Positions 21,530 through 34,529 of a stretch of DNA of 64,000 bases are shown in pieces. The notes under the pieces were generated by a model. That model was not told the origin of the DNA. It saw nothing but the letters and a program-made list of their open reading frames with translations, and did no database searches. The position numbers were made by a program, and so were the translations under genes. Positions within the stretch are counted from its first letter, which is position 1, and each line of letters starts with the position of its first letter. This stretch comes from Acorus gramineus (Eukaryota; Streptophyta; Magnoliopsida; Acorales; Acoraceae), in contig JAUJYN010000046.1 in the NCBI GenBank assembly GCA_030737835.1, forward strand, positions 520,908 through 584,907. The letters run 5' to 3'.

Positions 21530-23478
21530 CCCCCTTCAAGTGACTTTATCTCACTAAAACCCTCATTTTCTACTACTCTTTCTCTCTCTTTTGTGGCTGT
21601 CTCAGCTGATCCTTGTTGAGAGGGTTTGGTAGGGGTGTTTGTGAAATCATTTTTTTGGTGGATCATTGTTGGGGGAAATGTGGGTTGTTCAGGTATGTTG
21701 AATAGCTTGTGTATGCTTGTATTAAGTTACTCTCCCTTCCTAACCCTTCCTTCCCATCTCTGTTTGCTCTGTTTTTGTGTTGATCAGCTGTGGTTAGTTG
21801 TGGAGAAAGTGATTATGGTGATGGGAGACTTGTTTAATGCTTAAAGAGGTATGGCAGATCTCTGTCTTCTTGAAATCCTTGTAATACTAGTACCTAGAGT
21901 CATATTCTGAGGTTCAGGTCTTCATGTTCCATGATCATGCTGATGTCTAGATTCTATGCATGAAATTTGGGGTTAAAATGTTATCTGTGTTGGAAGTTAT
22001 GAGTCAATCTCTAAGGACTGTCCAGATTCGCGTGTGAAATGACCAGCTTCTGAAACTAATTTATTTCTAGCAGTTAGAAGCTTAATTAGACTCCGATGTC
22101 TTCATGGATTATGATCCTCACATGTGAATGAATGTGTAAATTATTTCAGAATTTTTGGACGTGTACTTGGTTCTGGAGTGAAGATAGTTCATGGATGTTT
22201 GGGGTAGACGAGCCAGTTCTGGCATGTGTGAGTTTTTATGCTATTATGCATGCTGTGATCTATATCTGGAGTTGGTGCCCTGATGATATATGCTTGTTTA
22301 TGTGTCAGGAGTTATCATATTCAATTTTAGCACCATTGGTTGTAGGATCTAGAAGTTATCGATTTTCTTGCAAGTTTGTGCTGTGGTGGGAGTGCGTCGT
22401 GCTCTTCCCACTCCCGCCTTGCTCGCTATCCCACATTAACTCCTCGTGGATTGAGCGAGTGACGATTCGGTATTGGTGAGTGGTCCGACCCATGCAATAG
22501 AAGTAATAATAGCATGCTTGTTAGGCACTATAGTGTATTTTATGCAATGGGATGATATTATAGAGAACTTTTGGGTTGTATTGCTTGTTTATGATGATGG
22601 ATGTGCTATGTAGGATTAAATACCATGTTCTAGGATCATTTGTACATACTTATTGATATGCTCCTTCGAGTTAGCTATAATTCTTGCCTCTACTTGTCCT
22701 TACACCCTGTTTGCACGTTTGGTGGGTGCTTAATTACCTCATGCTCATAGTAATTACTTTATACCCTTTTTTTTTAAGATAGATGGGTGTATGACTAGTT
22801 TATAAGGTCATAATTAACATTAGTAAGTGTGGAGTGTATCACCCCGACGTCATTGTGCGTTGAAGCTACCCAGCGTCGGAGCTACCCTGTGAGGTGCCTC
22901 CCCGTGACTGGTACCGTCGTGGGCAGGCTGCCAGGGAGAGGGCTACCTGGGAGAGGGCTACCGGATGACGTGGAGTGATTGTGGAGTATTTGTTGACAAC
23001 TTGTTGTAAGTGTTGGCTATGTATTATCTTCATTGTGTGGTGGTTGACTATTCACTGAGCTTTTAGCTCATCCCTCGTTTTCCTTTGTTTCTCTCCAGTG
23101 GAGGCAGAACAGGTCACGAAGGCGGAGCTCCCATGAGGTGTTTCTTGGCTGCCTGTGTTACGTCCGTCTTTTGAGATTAGCGAGTGATTTTGTCAGCAGT
23201 CTTGTTGTTTTTGTATGTATTTCTTTTTGTGCATGGGCACATGATGTATGCATTCTCTTTGTTGATCAGACTTGGCTCACACAGGACAGTGATTGTATAC
23301 CCTCTGTCTGTAATGATATTTTTGGTTACAGACTTGTTTATATTATGCTTCTGCTTCCCAGTCTAGTCTTGCTCTACCAGTCCTTATATGTGGTTATCTT
23401 GTTAGCCTCCTGTATGATATTCTGATATGACTATTATTGTTACAAACTGGGGATGGCCGCTCCGGGGTGTAACAAAGT

Positions 23479-23490
23479 TGGTATCAGAGC
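23479..23490 (+). other. Primer binding site of element E
   Basis: TGGTATCAGAGC four bases after the LTR end; complementary to initiator-tRNA-Met. Confidence 0.85.
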
Positions 23491-23587
23491 CTAGTCCTGT
23501 CTGAGCCTAAGTCGGGTCATGTAGTTGAGTCGTAGGATTCCTATTTGAGTATTCTGATCCTAGTGCCTTGCTTTATAGGTTGCTGAC

Positions 23588-23898
23588 ATGGCTCCTCGTG
23601 TCAAGAGACGTGGACGTGGTCGCCCCAGAGCTTCCGGAGCTTCTGGTCCTGTTGATGGAGCTAGGTCAGATGCGGGGTCCTCTGCCTTGGGGCCAAGGCC
23701 TGAGCCGGAGCCTCCTGCTTGGGAGCATGCCTTCGCTCGCCTCGCTGATATGTTACAGACTCAATCGAGGGCGTTGGAGGAGCAGTTCCGTGAGATTAGG
23801 GCACTGCGTGAGGCTCGCCAGGCGGCTCCGCAGATGCCGGCTGTGCCAGACCCACCGATTGTGCCTGAGTTGCCGAGGGATCATGTGGAAATTCCTGT
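23588..23898 (+). pseudogene. Element E gag, N-terminal fragment
   Basis: The ATG begins MAPRVKRRGRGRPRASG. About 104 codons are open until LTR F starts at 23899. The piece matches the gag N-terminus of element A: a basic start, a PPAWE motif, a heptad-like helix with QTQSRALEEQFREIRALREA, then a Pro-rich VPDPPIVPE stretch. The gag core, zinc knuckle and all of pol are absent from the window. No stop lies before the break, so this copy was intact up to here when LTR F interrupted it. Confidence 0.85.
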
Positions 23899-26800
23899 TG
23901 TTATATATGTGTCACTTTTAACCTTCTGGTAACCGTTGGGACATTCTGGCAGTTTTTCGATTTTTTTCATTTTTCGATCAGAACCGCTAAAATTTCAGGC
24001 TGTTAGCTATCGCCCTGAGATTGAGGGCTCCGATTGAAAATGTAACTGCATATTATGTGTCCTGGTGCCATTCCAAGCCTCTCACAAAAATTTCATCAAA
24101 TTCCGGTAACGTTTCTAAAATTTCGCTGTTCCGTGGCGTATCCGGGTTTTGACCGAGCGAGAAGTCATTGGGAGAGTTGACTTGGTCAAAGTGGGCCCAT
24201 GACTTGGTCAACCCTTTTTTTTTGTGTGGTTGGGTTGACCCAAGTCAAAGCCACTTAAACTCTTTAATCAAGCTTAAAACCCTAATTAACCTTGATTACC
24301 CTAATCTAAGTGTGGTTTGACTTAATTAAGTGAGCAAAAAGTGTTGCCATGCACTATTCATCATCTTCTCAAATTGCTTTCTCTCTCTTTTCAAGCTTTT
24401 GAGCCCCCTAGAGTTCTCAAAGCTTGAAACCTAAATCATAGAAAGTGTAGATCCGATCCCGATCTACACCCCGGTGTTCTCGGATTCGAATTCCGAGAAG
24501 TTTGGCCCCTTCATCCCCCCTCTTTTCTCCCCTGATTTGGGCCATTTCGAGGGCCAAGGGAGATCCTGGCGTTGGAGGCCTTTGGGGAGAGGTTTCGGTG
24601 CGCGGAGGGCAACCTAGCATCCTTGCTTCCCCTTGGTAAGCCCTTTTTCCTCTCATTCCTTGCATAGATGTTTGTTAGGATGATGGTTTTGGTGTTGGGA
24701 GGCGGTCGGTGGCTGTGGGTGGCTGTCGGAGGTGGTTGGGGGCCGTCGGAGGCCATGGGTGGCCGGTGGTTGGTGGTGGAGGTGCTCGAGCAAGGTGTTA
24801 GGCAGTCCCGGGCAGGATGCCAGGGCTGGCAGGGCTGTTCCGGGCGGGTAGCAGGGCTGGCAGCGGGCACAGCAGGCAGTGCACCAGATTGCCGGGTGCG
24901 CGAGCGCGTGCGCATGGGCGCACGCGCGGGCGTGCGCTCGGGGGGTGTAGGGGGAGGCGTGCTGGGTAGGAGGTGCTCGGGCATCAGGCGGGCAGTGCCG
25001 GGCGTGCAGGCGAGCGGTGCTCGGGCCACTCGGCGATGCGCGCAGGCAAGTAGCGCGGGCAGGCTGCGCGCCTGCTGCCAGGCGCGCTGGGCGCGTGTTG
25101 CGCGGGCGTGCGCGTGGGTGCTGGGTGAGGGTCCCGGGTGCTGGGCGCTGGGCGTTGGGTTGCGGATGCTGGGGGTGCCAGGCGAGGGCGCTGGGCAGAG
25201 GCGCAGGCGTGCGCGCGGGGCGCTGGGCAGAGGCGCAGGCGTGCGCGCGGTGAGGTGAGCAGTGGGTGCGAGCGGGCGGGTGCGCGTGCGGGGCGCTGCG
25301 CTGGGGCGCAGTGCACCCGGGGCTAGGCGAGCTGCTGGTCGAGTGGGTGGTGCGCGCCGGGTGCGCGCGGAGCGGGGCAAGGGCAGCGGAGGTGCGAGCG
25401 GGGCGTGTGGTGTGCGCGCGGGTTGCTGCGTTGGGGCGCAGTGGACGCGCGGTGCACCCGGGAGGCTCGGCGGCGTGTCCAGGCGGCGGGCAGGGGCCCG
25501 GCGGTGCGCCTGGGTGCACGGGCTGAGGTGCGGCGGTGCATCCGGGGGCGGGTGGCCGTGCGAGTGGTTGCCGGGAGTGCGGGAGTGAGTCGGGATGCTC
25601 GGGCTAACGTGCGTACGGGCCGTATGTACGTTTGCCCGAGTGTTGGGTACTTTTAGAGTGTTTTGTGTATTTTGGGGTATTTGTGGATTATACTCACCAT
25701 TTTAAATACCTGTCTTGCAGATCTTGACGGACGGTGGCGCGACGACCCAGATACCGGTGAGTGGGACGATCCAACCCAGTAGGGAGGCGTTACATGCACT
25801 TGGGTGTGTACCGTCCTCCCCTTGGGCACCATAGTCAATATTAACCTGTTTAATATGAAAACTATGTAAGCATGAAAATCTGTAGTATGCATGCCACCCT
25901 AGATTTGTATGCTAGGGACTTATACCCTTAGGACCCGTATAAGAACCATGCACTCTGTTATCATGTTTCCGTGCTAGGAAAGCCCCGACCGATGCATGTT
26001 CCCATTTAGTTTAATTTGTTTAAATAAAATGCGAGCATGTGATTATTAGCCTGTCTTAGTGAATATTATAGGGGAGGGGCCTCGCGAGGACAGCGGTGAG
26101 ACCCGAGTTAGGGTACTCCGTGTTCCTTGTTTGGTTGTCGGGATGTCCTATATCGGGACCTCACGCTGCCCTCCCAAGGATTCTTTCCCCGTTAATATTC
26201 CAACCTCTTTATTATTATGCATGTTCCCCGCATCTTGGTTATGCGCCCTGTTGGAATTCTGAAGAATTCAAGGCATTAGAGTTGTAGAGATGTGTGGTCG
26301 GCGGATCCGAGTGGATCATATGCGTGTGGGTAGGCTGTTTCTCTCCCCTTCGTTGGATCCGTGTAGAGACTCCTCAGCATAGAAAGACTATCCTGATAGA
26401 GGGCTCCCATCAGTAGGCACCTCCTGATCTTGGACTCGGACTGTGCTGAATGTGGGAGTAGACCAGGCGCTAGCAGGCTATCCTGACAGAGGGCTCCCAT
26501 CAGTAGGCACCTCCTGATCTTGGACTCGGACTATGCTGAATGTGGGAGTAGACCAGGTAAGCTACGGTGTGGAGGAGAGACTATCGGTGGACCAAGGGTG
26601 ACCAACAGCCTAGTTAGTCCCAATATCCTATGTCACCCATAGAAGGGTGAGGGTGAGGGTATGGTGGGTCAGCAATGGGGTGACCCACCGGTTGTGGCAT
26701 TGTGGTCTGAGGATGATTATTAGATGAGTATGTCCCAATATCCTACGTCACCTATTGATGGGTGAGGGTGAGGGTGTGGTGGTTCGGCGATGTACGAACC

Positions 26801-27313
26801 ACTGGATTTATGATGTTATGCCACTTTGAGGCTGGTTGTGAATTTATTTGTGGTTAATATAGCTGTGATACATGGGTTGTGCTGTTCACTGAGCGTGTGG
26901 GTCACCCCTCGCATAATTGTTTTCTCCAGTTGCCACCGAGCCGGATCAGCAGGAGGAGCCTTACGAGGGATTCCTTCAGTAGCAGAGCAGCGCTACGTCC
27001 CGCGAGTGTTAGAGGCTATCAGCATCCCTTTTTGGCTGTATGTATTTATTTCCGTGCTTGAGCACGCGTTTGTATATATTCAGTTGTATATTGTGTATAT
27101 TGGCTCTCACAGGACAGATGATTGTGTATCGAGTCTGTATTTACAGATTCAGTCTTTCGCTTCCGCATTTGGTGTATATATCATGTCAGCCTCCTTGTTG
27201 TCTGTGTGTCATTCTAGTTGCTTGTTTATGGTATATTATTGAACTCCTGTGTAGATTCTGATATTATATATACACTTGCCGCGTCATGGGGACGGCCGCC
27301 CTGGGGCGTGACA
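23899..27313 (+). mobile_element. Gypsy LTR F (3415 bp)
   Basis: TGTTATATATGTG to GGGGCGTGACA. Contains TTG|GTAAGC (24635/24636), GC-rich tract, 36-nt segment 25721-25756, a repeated TCCTGATCTTGGACTCGG unit (26414 and 26511), minisatellite and acceptor TTTCTCCAG ending 26929. No PBS follows, so it is a solo or a 3' LTR. The left flank is E gag (CCTGT) and the right flank (TGAAG) begins in the middle of an inverted LTR, so no target duplication is left. One side has been lost or rearranged. Confidence 0.85.
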
Positions 27314-27607
27314 TGAAGTCCCTCGGGGAGCTCCTCCTCCAGATTCGATTCAGATGACACTGGAGAAAAATATTATGCGAGGGGTGAGCCACACGCTCAG
27401 TGAATAGCACAACCCATGCATCACAGCTATATTAACCACCAGATATTATTATCCACAATATTATTATCCAAGCCACAAGGTGGCAAGAACTCCACAATCC
27501 AATGGGTCGCTACATCGCCGACCCACCACACCCTCACCCTCACCCCTCAATAGGTGACATAGGATATTGGGACTGACTACACAAATCCAGTGGGTCGCTA
27601 TCGCCAA
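27314..27607 (-). mobile_element. LTR H, left piece
   Basis: Starts abruptly at TGAAGTCCCTCGGGGAGC, which is internal to the related LTR G (27954). The 300-odd bp terminal region is missing. Interrupted at 27607 by LTR G; continues at 30978. Confidence 0.75.
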
Positions 27608-30600
27608 TGTCACGCCTAGGGCCGGCCGACCCCGGGACGCGGCAAGTGTATATATGATATCAGTAAACAGGAGTTCAATAACATACTCACACAACAGCTA
27701 AAAAGACAACAAAGACAACAAAAGCAGGGCTGACATGATATACACCAATAGCGGAAGCTAAAAGACTGAATCTGTAATCCAAAAAACATATTACAGACTC
27801 GATACATAATCAACTGTCCTGTGAGAGCCAATATATACAAAGACATCCAAATAATATACAAACACGTGCTCAAGCATGGAATACAACACATACAATCAAA
27901 AGGGATGCTGATAGCCTCTGAAACTCGCGGGACGTGGCGCTACTCCGCTACTGATGAAGTCCCTCGGGGAGCTCCTCCTCCGGATCCGACTCAGATGACT
28001 CTGGAGAAAAATATTATGCGAGGGGTGAGCCACACGCTCAGTGAACAACACAACCCATGCATCACAGCTTATATTAACCACAACCAAATGATCTTAATCC
28101 ACAATCTCATTATTGAAAGCCACAAAATGGCAACAACTAAACGATCCAGTGGGTCGCTACCGCCAACCCACTACACCCTCACCCCTCAATAGGTGACAAA
28201 GGATATTGGGACTGACAACTCAAAACCAGTGGGTCGCTATCGCCAACCCACTACACCCTCACCCCTCAATAGGTGACAAAGGATATTGGGACTTACAATC
28301 CAGTGGGTCGCTACATCGCCGACCCACCACATCCCTCACCCTCACCCCTCAATATGGTGACATAGGATATTGGGACTGACTAGGCTGATGGTCGCCCTTG
28401 GTCCACCGATAGTCTCTCCCCACTCCGTAGGCCGTTTGGCCACTCCCACATTCGGCACAGTCCGAACCCAAATCAGGAGGTGCCTACTAATGGGAGCCCC
28501 TGCACGGGACAACCTTTCCAACGCCGGGGTAGTCTCTACACGGGTCCAACGAAGGGAACAGAACAGCCTATCCATCGCATATGATCCACTCGGATCCGCA
28601 GACAACACATCATAACAACTCTAATGCCATGAAATCTTCAGAATTCCTCCAGGGTGCATAACCAGGATGCGGGGAACATATATAATAATAATTGTTAACA
28701 AGGGATATAATAATAATTATTAATCAAGAGTTATAATATTATTGGGACAAGAAACCTTGGGAGGGCAGCATGAGGTCCCGATACAGGACATCCCGACAAC
28801 CAAACAAGGAACACGGAGCACCCTAGCCCGGGTCTCAATGTTGACCTCGCAAGGGCCCTCCCTATAATATTATACAAGGCATGCTAGCATTTAATTTAAT
28901 AAATCAAACTAATAGGACGCATGCATAGGCGAGGCTTCCTAGCATGGGAACAGGGTGACAGGATGCATGGCTCTTACACATATCCTAAGGGTGCAAGTCC
29001 CTAACATACAAAGTCTAGGGTGGCATGCATACTACACATTATCCTGTTTCCATGGATTACACATTATAACAGTTAATATAAATCCATGGTGCCCTAGGGG
29101 AAGACGGTATACGCACAAGTGCATGTAACGCCTCCCTACTGGGTTGGATTGTCCCACTCACCGGTAGCCGGGTCGTCGCGTGACCGTCCGTCAAGATCTG
29201 CAAGATACGGTAATCAAATCGGTGAGTAAACTACACAAATAAATCCAAAAAAATACATTTAAATACACAACACTCGGACAAGCGTACATACGGCCTGTAC
29301 GCACGCGAGCCCGAGCACTCCGACTCACTCCGGAACCTCCGAGCAGCCGCACGCACGGCCACCCCACCCGGGCGCACAGCCGAGCCCCAGCCCGCGCCCC
29401 CAGGCGCCCTGCCGAGCCCAGCCCGCACGCCCGGACACCCTGCCGAGACCTCCGGATGCACCGTGCGCTCACTGCGCCCCAGCGCAGCAACCCGCGCGCA
29501 CACCCGCACACCCTGCGCTCCATCGCCTCGCCCCGCGTGCACCCCGCGCGCACCACCACTCGCCTAGCCCCGGGTGCACCCGCGCGCACTGCGCCCCAGC
29601 GCAGCGCCCTGCACGTGCGCCCGCCCGCACTGCGCCCCAGCGCAGCGCCCGCACACCTGCCCGCTCACACCCCCGCTCGCACCGACTGCTCGCCCTGCGC
29701 GCACTACGCCTCCTGCGCAGCACCCGCACACCACCCGCTCGTCCGCGCGCCCCTGCGCAGCGCTCCGCGCGCACGCCGCGCACTGCGCCCAGCACGCTCG
29801 ACAGCGCCCAACGAGCCCGTCAGCACGCGCCCAGCGCGCCTGCCCACAGTTCGCCCGCCTGCGCCTGCCTGCCTGCGCGCGCCGCTGCCAGCATGCGCCC
29901 GAACCGAGCTCCACCAGCGCGCACGCCCGCGCGCACGCCCTCGCGCACGCCCGCGCGCACGCCCGCGCGCACGCCCTCGCGCACGCCCGCGCGCACGCCC
30001 ACGCTGCCCTGCTAGCATGCCTGCCCTGCCTGCCTGCCTACCCGGAACAGCCCCCCTGCCCGAGCCACTCCACCACCACCCACCGGCCACCGATGGCCTC
30101 CAACCACCACCAACAGCCACCAGCCCTCAAAACTACCCTCCTAACAAGCATCTAAGCAAGAAAAGGAAGGAAAGAGCGCTTACCCTAGGAAGGAAAGGAA
30201 GGAAGGAAAGACCGGGAGCTCTTCGGGCACCGAAATACCTCCACAAGGACCACCACCACCTAGATCTCCACCTAGCCAAAGAAAAGCTGAAATCAGGGGA
30301 GAAAAGAGAGGGTGAGAAGGGGCTAAACACCTCGGATCTCGAATCCGAGACCACCGGTGGATAGATCGGGAGCTCCCCTTACCTTTCTCTTCTTTGAGTT
30401 TTAAGATCCAAGCCCTCTAGCTAGATCAAAACAAGGAAATAAAGAGAGGGAGAGAGAGAGAAAGCTTTTTCGGAGAAGATGATGAATAGGGGAGGAATTT
30501 GTCTTGGTCGTGGGATTTATCTATCCTCCCCCCACTCATCACACATTCTCACACCCCCAATTAGCCCTAATTAATTAGGTTTAGGCTAGGATTAGGAGCA

Positions 30601-30977
30601 CTTAGGTGAGGTTTAAGTGTGGTTTGACCCAAGTCAACCCAACCACACAAAAAGCCAAAAACCTTTGACCAAGTCATGGGCCCCACTTTGACCAAGTCAA
30701 GTCTCTCAATGACTTCTCGCTCGGTCAAAAACCCGGATACGCCCCGGAAGTGCGAAATTCTGAAACGTACCGGAATTCGACAAAATTTTCGTGAGCGGCT
30801 TGGAATGGCACCAGGACACATAATATGCAGTTAGATTTTCAATCGGAGCCCTCCATCTCAGAGTGATAGCTAAAAGCCCGAAATTTTAGCGGTTCCGATC
30901 AAAAAATGAAAAAAACCAAAAAACTGCCAGAATGGTCCAATGGTTACCAGAAGGTTAAAAGTGACACATATATAAAA
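27608..30977 (-). mobile_element. Gypsy LTR G inserted in LTR H (about 3.37 kb)
   Basis: Begins TGTCACGCCTAGGGC inside the minisatellite of H and ends GTGACACATATATA. Its final bases read AAA instead of the expected ACA. All family signals are present on the minus strand: splice-like GG|GTAAGCG at 30184/30183, GC-rich tract 29290-30010, 36-nt segment 29162-29197, acceptor TTTTTCTCCAG at 28001. The flanks share 16 bp (27592-27607 and 30978-30993) rather than 5. Confidence 0.75.
29905..30004 (-). repeat. Short tandem repeats in the GC-rich tract of LTR G
   Basis: Units of CGCGCACGCC and CTCGCGCACGCC repeated about eight times. Shows how the GC tract expands by slippage. Confidence 0.8.
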
Positions 30978-32405
30978 GGGTCGCTATCGCCAACCCACTA
31001 CACCCTCACCCTCACCCCTCAATAGGTGACATAGGATATTGGGACTTACAAACCAGTGGATCGCTACATTGCCGACCCACCGCACCCTCACCCTCACCCC
31101 TCAATATGGTGACATAGGATATTGGGACTGACTAGGCTGATGGTCACCCTTGGTCCACCGATAGTCTCTCCCCACTCCGTAGGCCGTTTGGCCACCCCCA
31201 CATTCAGCACAGTCCGTCCCAAATCAGGAGGTGCCTACTGATGGGAGCCCCTGCACGGGACAGCCTTTCCAACGCTGGGGTAGTCTCTACACGGATCCAA
31301 CGAAGGGAACAGAACAGCCTATCCATACGCATATGATCCACTCGGATCCGCAGACAACACATCTCAACAACTCTAATGTCATGAATTCTTCAGAATTCCT
31401 CCAGGGCGCATAACCAAGATGCGGGGAACATATATAATAATAATTATTAACAAGGGTTGTAATATTATTGAGAAAGAAACCTTGGGAGGGCAGCATGAGG
31501 TCCCGATATAGGACATCCCGACAACCAAACAAGGAACACGGAGTATCCTAGCCCGGGTCTCAATGTTGACCTAGCAAGGCCCCTCCCTATAATATTATAC
31601 AAGGCATGCTGAAATACTAAAGTTCGCATTTAAAATTTATAAGTTAAACTAGTAGGACACATACATAGGCCGAGGCTTCCTAGCATGCGAACAGGGTGAC
31701 ACGATGCATGGCTCTTACACATGTTCTAAGGGTGCAAGTCCCTAACATACAAAGTCTAGGGTAGCATGCATACTACGTTTTTATCATGCTTGCATGGATT
31801 ACACATTACAACAAGTTAATATAAATCCATGGTGCCCCAGGGGAGGACGGTATACGCCCAAGTGCATATAACGCCTCCCTACTGGGTTGGATTGTCCCAC
31901 TCACCCTTAACCGGGTCGTCGCGCGACCGTCCGTCAAGATCTGCAAGACAGGGTAATCAATTTGGTGAGTAAAATACACAAATAAACCCAAAAATACTCT
32001 AAAAATACACAACACTCCGGCAAACGTACATACGGCCCGTACGCACGCGAGCCCGAGCACCCCGACTCAATCCCGAACCCCCGGGCAGCCGCACGCACGG
32101 CCACCCGCCTCGGGCGCACAGCCGAGCCCTGGCCCGCGCGCCCAGACGCCCTGCCGATCCCAGCCCGCACGCCCGAACACCCTGCCGAGCCCCCCACCGG
32201 TGCACCGCGCGCTCACTGCGCCCCAGCGCAACAACCCGCGCGCACACCCGCACGCCCAGCGCCCCATCGCAGCATCCCGCTCGCCCAGCCCCGGGTGCAC
32301 CCGCGCGCACTGCGCCCCAGCGCAGCGCCCCGCATGCGCACCCGCCCGCATTGCGCCCCAGCGCAGTGCCCGCACACCTGCCCGCTCGCACTCCCCGCTC
32401 GCACC
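30978..32405 (-). mobile_element. LTR H, right piece
   Basis: Continues H past G through the minisatellite, the duplicated block, the 36-nt segment at 31905-31940 and into the GC-rich tract, where it ends. Beyond 32405 the sequence is an LTR in the opposite orientation. Confidence 0.75.
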
Positions 32406-34529
32406 GATCGATGGGGCCCCTTAGCTATAATATGTAGATACGATGTTAATGCATGTTTTACTGTGATGTAACCATGACAATATTAGACATTGTATGCTAG
32501 GGATATACATCCATGTATCATGTATAGAGGCCCATACATGCCTAGACACCATGTCCCGTGCTTAAAAAGCCTTGATCTATGCATGTTTCCCATTTAGTTT
32601 AATTTAATTAAATCAAAATGAGATTATATTGGTATAAGCATGCCTTAGAGAATATTATAACCTTGTTGTTATAATATATGTTTCCCCGCATCTTAGTTAT
32701 GTGCCCTGGAGGAATTCTTGAGAATTCATGACATTAGTAGTGTTAGAAATCGTTGTTGACGGATCCAAGAGGATCGTATCCGTGTGAGTAGGCTGTTTTC
32801 TCCCCTTCGTTGGATCCGAGTAGGGACTCCCCGGCGTTGGAAAGCTGTCCTGACAGAGGGCTCCCACCTGTAGGTACTCTGATGCGTCGGAGGGTGCTGA
32901 TCGTGGGAGTATACCAGGTAGAGGCTACGGAGTGAGGGAGAGGCTACTGGTGGACCAAGAGTGGAGAGCAGCCTAGTCTGTCCCAAAAGGCCCATGTCAC
33001 CCCTAAAGGGTGAGGGTGAGGGTGGGGTGGGTCGGCGATGTTACGACCCACTAGCTTGTACAGTTACTCCCGTTTAGGGACTTTAATTATTTTAAGGTTA
33101 ATATGAGTTGTGTTGCATAGATTGTTGTTTATGCCTGTGTTTTGTTATCTCGATAAGTGATTATCGAAAGTAGTTATTTTTCCTTGGGTTCGCTTTGCGA
33201 ACATGGGATCGCTGTCCCCTTCGTTGGATCCGATGTAGGAACTTCTCGGGATTACAGCTGTCCTGACAGAGGGCTCCCATCTGTAGGTACTACCGATGCA
33301 TTCGGGAACGTACTCACCATGGGAGTATACCAGGTTGAGGCTACCTGGGGAAAGGGCTACCGGTGGACCAAGGGTGTAGAGCGGTGAGTTGAAGAGGCCC
33401 GGGTGTAGCTGCCCTGACAGAGGGCTCCCATCCGTAGGTACCACCAATGCATTCGGGAGCATACTGATCGTGGGAGCGTACCAAGTTAAGGCTACCCGGG
33501 AGAGGGATAACGAATGATATTGCGAGTGTGGAATCGTTCTCCCCTTCGTTGGATCCGATGTAGGAACTTCCCGGTGATTACAGCTATCCTGACAGAGGGC
33601 TCCCGTCCATAGGTACCACTGACGCGTTCGGAAGCGTACTGATTGTGGGAGTATACCAGGTAGAGGCTACGCGGGCGAAAGGACTACCGGTGGATCAAGG
33701 GTGTAGAGCAGTCTAAGTCTCTTCAAAAGTCCCAAGAGTCTCCCTCCGGGAGTGAGGGTAAGGATGAGGCGAAGACACATCGCCGCGTGACCAATTCGTT
33801 GTTCGACCGTTCCCATAGTTGTTGGGTCCGGTCTCGTAATCGATGTTCAAGGACATCGTTGGGCAGTTATCTAGATGTAGATGATCCAGTAGTGTTGTGT
33901 AGACCAGTAATTTCGGGTCTCTTCGACCGACGGTATGGTCTCACCCCAAAAGTCCCAAGAGTCTCCCTCCGGGAGTGAGGGTAAGGGTGAAGTTGGTTGC
34001 ACTGCCGCGTGACCCTGCTATCCATGGGTTTCCACATATGTTTTAATTGTGAGGAAATTGTTTGAGTATTGAACTGTTGTATGGTGATTGGTTTCCAGCC
34101 ACTCACTGAGCTTGTAGCTCACCCCTCGCATACTGTTTCTTTTTCAGGGGCAGTGTTGGGCGTGGAGCTGGAGCTTTCCTGTGGCGTGGTCTTATGGGCG
34201 TGGAGCGTTCTTCCGGCGGATGGCGAGTGCGAGGCTGTCAGCATTCCTAGAGTCATTTTATGTTTTGTAAATCGTGCATGTGGCACAGGTTGTATTTTCT
34301 TTGGTCTACACTTGGCTCTCATAGGACAGTGATTGTGTATTCGAGTCTGTAATAATGTTTTTGATTTACAGACATTGTTTATATATTATGCTTCTGCTTT
34401 TCAGTCAGTTATCATTATCTTGCTTCGCCACCTTCTGTATTGTTGTTGGAGTCTTTATTGACCTCAAGTATTGATAACTGATATTTTATTATTGCCACGT
34501 CTCAGGGACGGTCGCCCTGGGGGGTGACA
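32406..34529 (+). mobile_element. LTR I, 5'-truncated
   Basis: Starts at ATCGATGGGGCCCC, which in S1 (reverse, about 18193) is an internal position, so the U3 and GC-rich part are lost. Ends GTCGCCCTGGGGGGTGACA. The last part matches S1's PBS-side end in inverted orientation. It has acceptor TTTTTCAG ending 34147 and stem-loop GTCTGTAATA..TTACAGAC near 34346-34374. It abuts a truncated LTR of element B. Confidence 0.75.
33205..33960 (+). repeat. Triplicated block in LTR I
   Basis: Three units beginning near 33215, 33400 and 33540 share CTGACAGAGGGCTCCC, GGTACYACYGATGC and GTGGGAGTATACCAGG. 33745-33990 repeats GAGTCTCCCTCCGGGAGTGAGGGTAAGG twice. Confidence 0.75.

Larger units (their letters stand above)
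21152..23474 (+). mobile_element. Element E 5' LTR (2323 bp)
   Basis: TGTTAAGTTTGTGTC to CTCCGGGGTGTAACA. A clear TATA box (TATATAAAC, 21521-21529) puts transcription start near 21555. It is divergent from the other LTRs and lacks the long GC-rich tract, but keeps a 5' splice-like CAG|GTATGT at 21692/21693, GTATTG|GTGAGTGG at 22475/22476, the conserved TTCACTGAGC..CTCA block, acceptor TTTCTCTCCAG ending 23098, and the stem-loop GTCTGTAATG..GTTACAGAC. Confidence 0.85.

Noticed and set aside
24511-25519. Frames of about 290 codons rich in Ala, Pro and Arg on the minus strand
   Set aside because: Same low-complexity GC tract of LTR F. No domain and no conserved start; length is due to composition.
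29456-30364. 302-codon Ala/Pro/Arg/His frame
   Set aside because: Runs through the GC tract of LTR G and its slippage repeats; not a gene.
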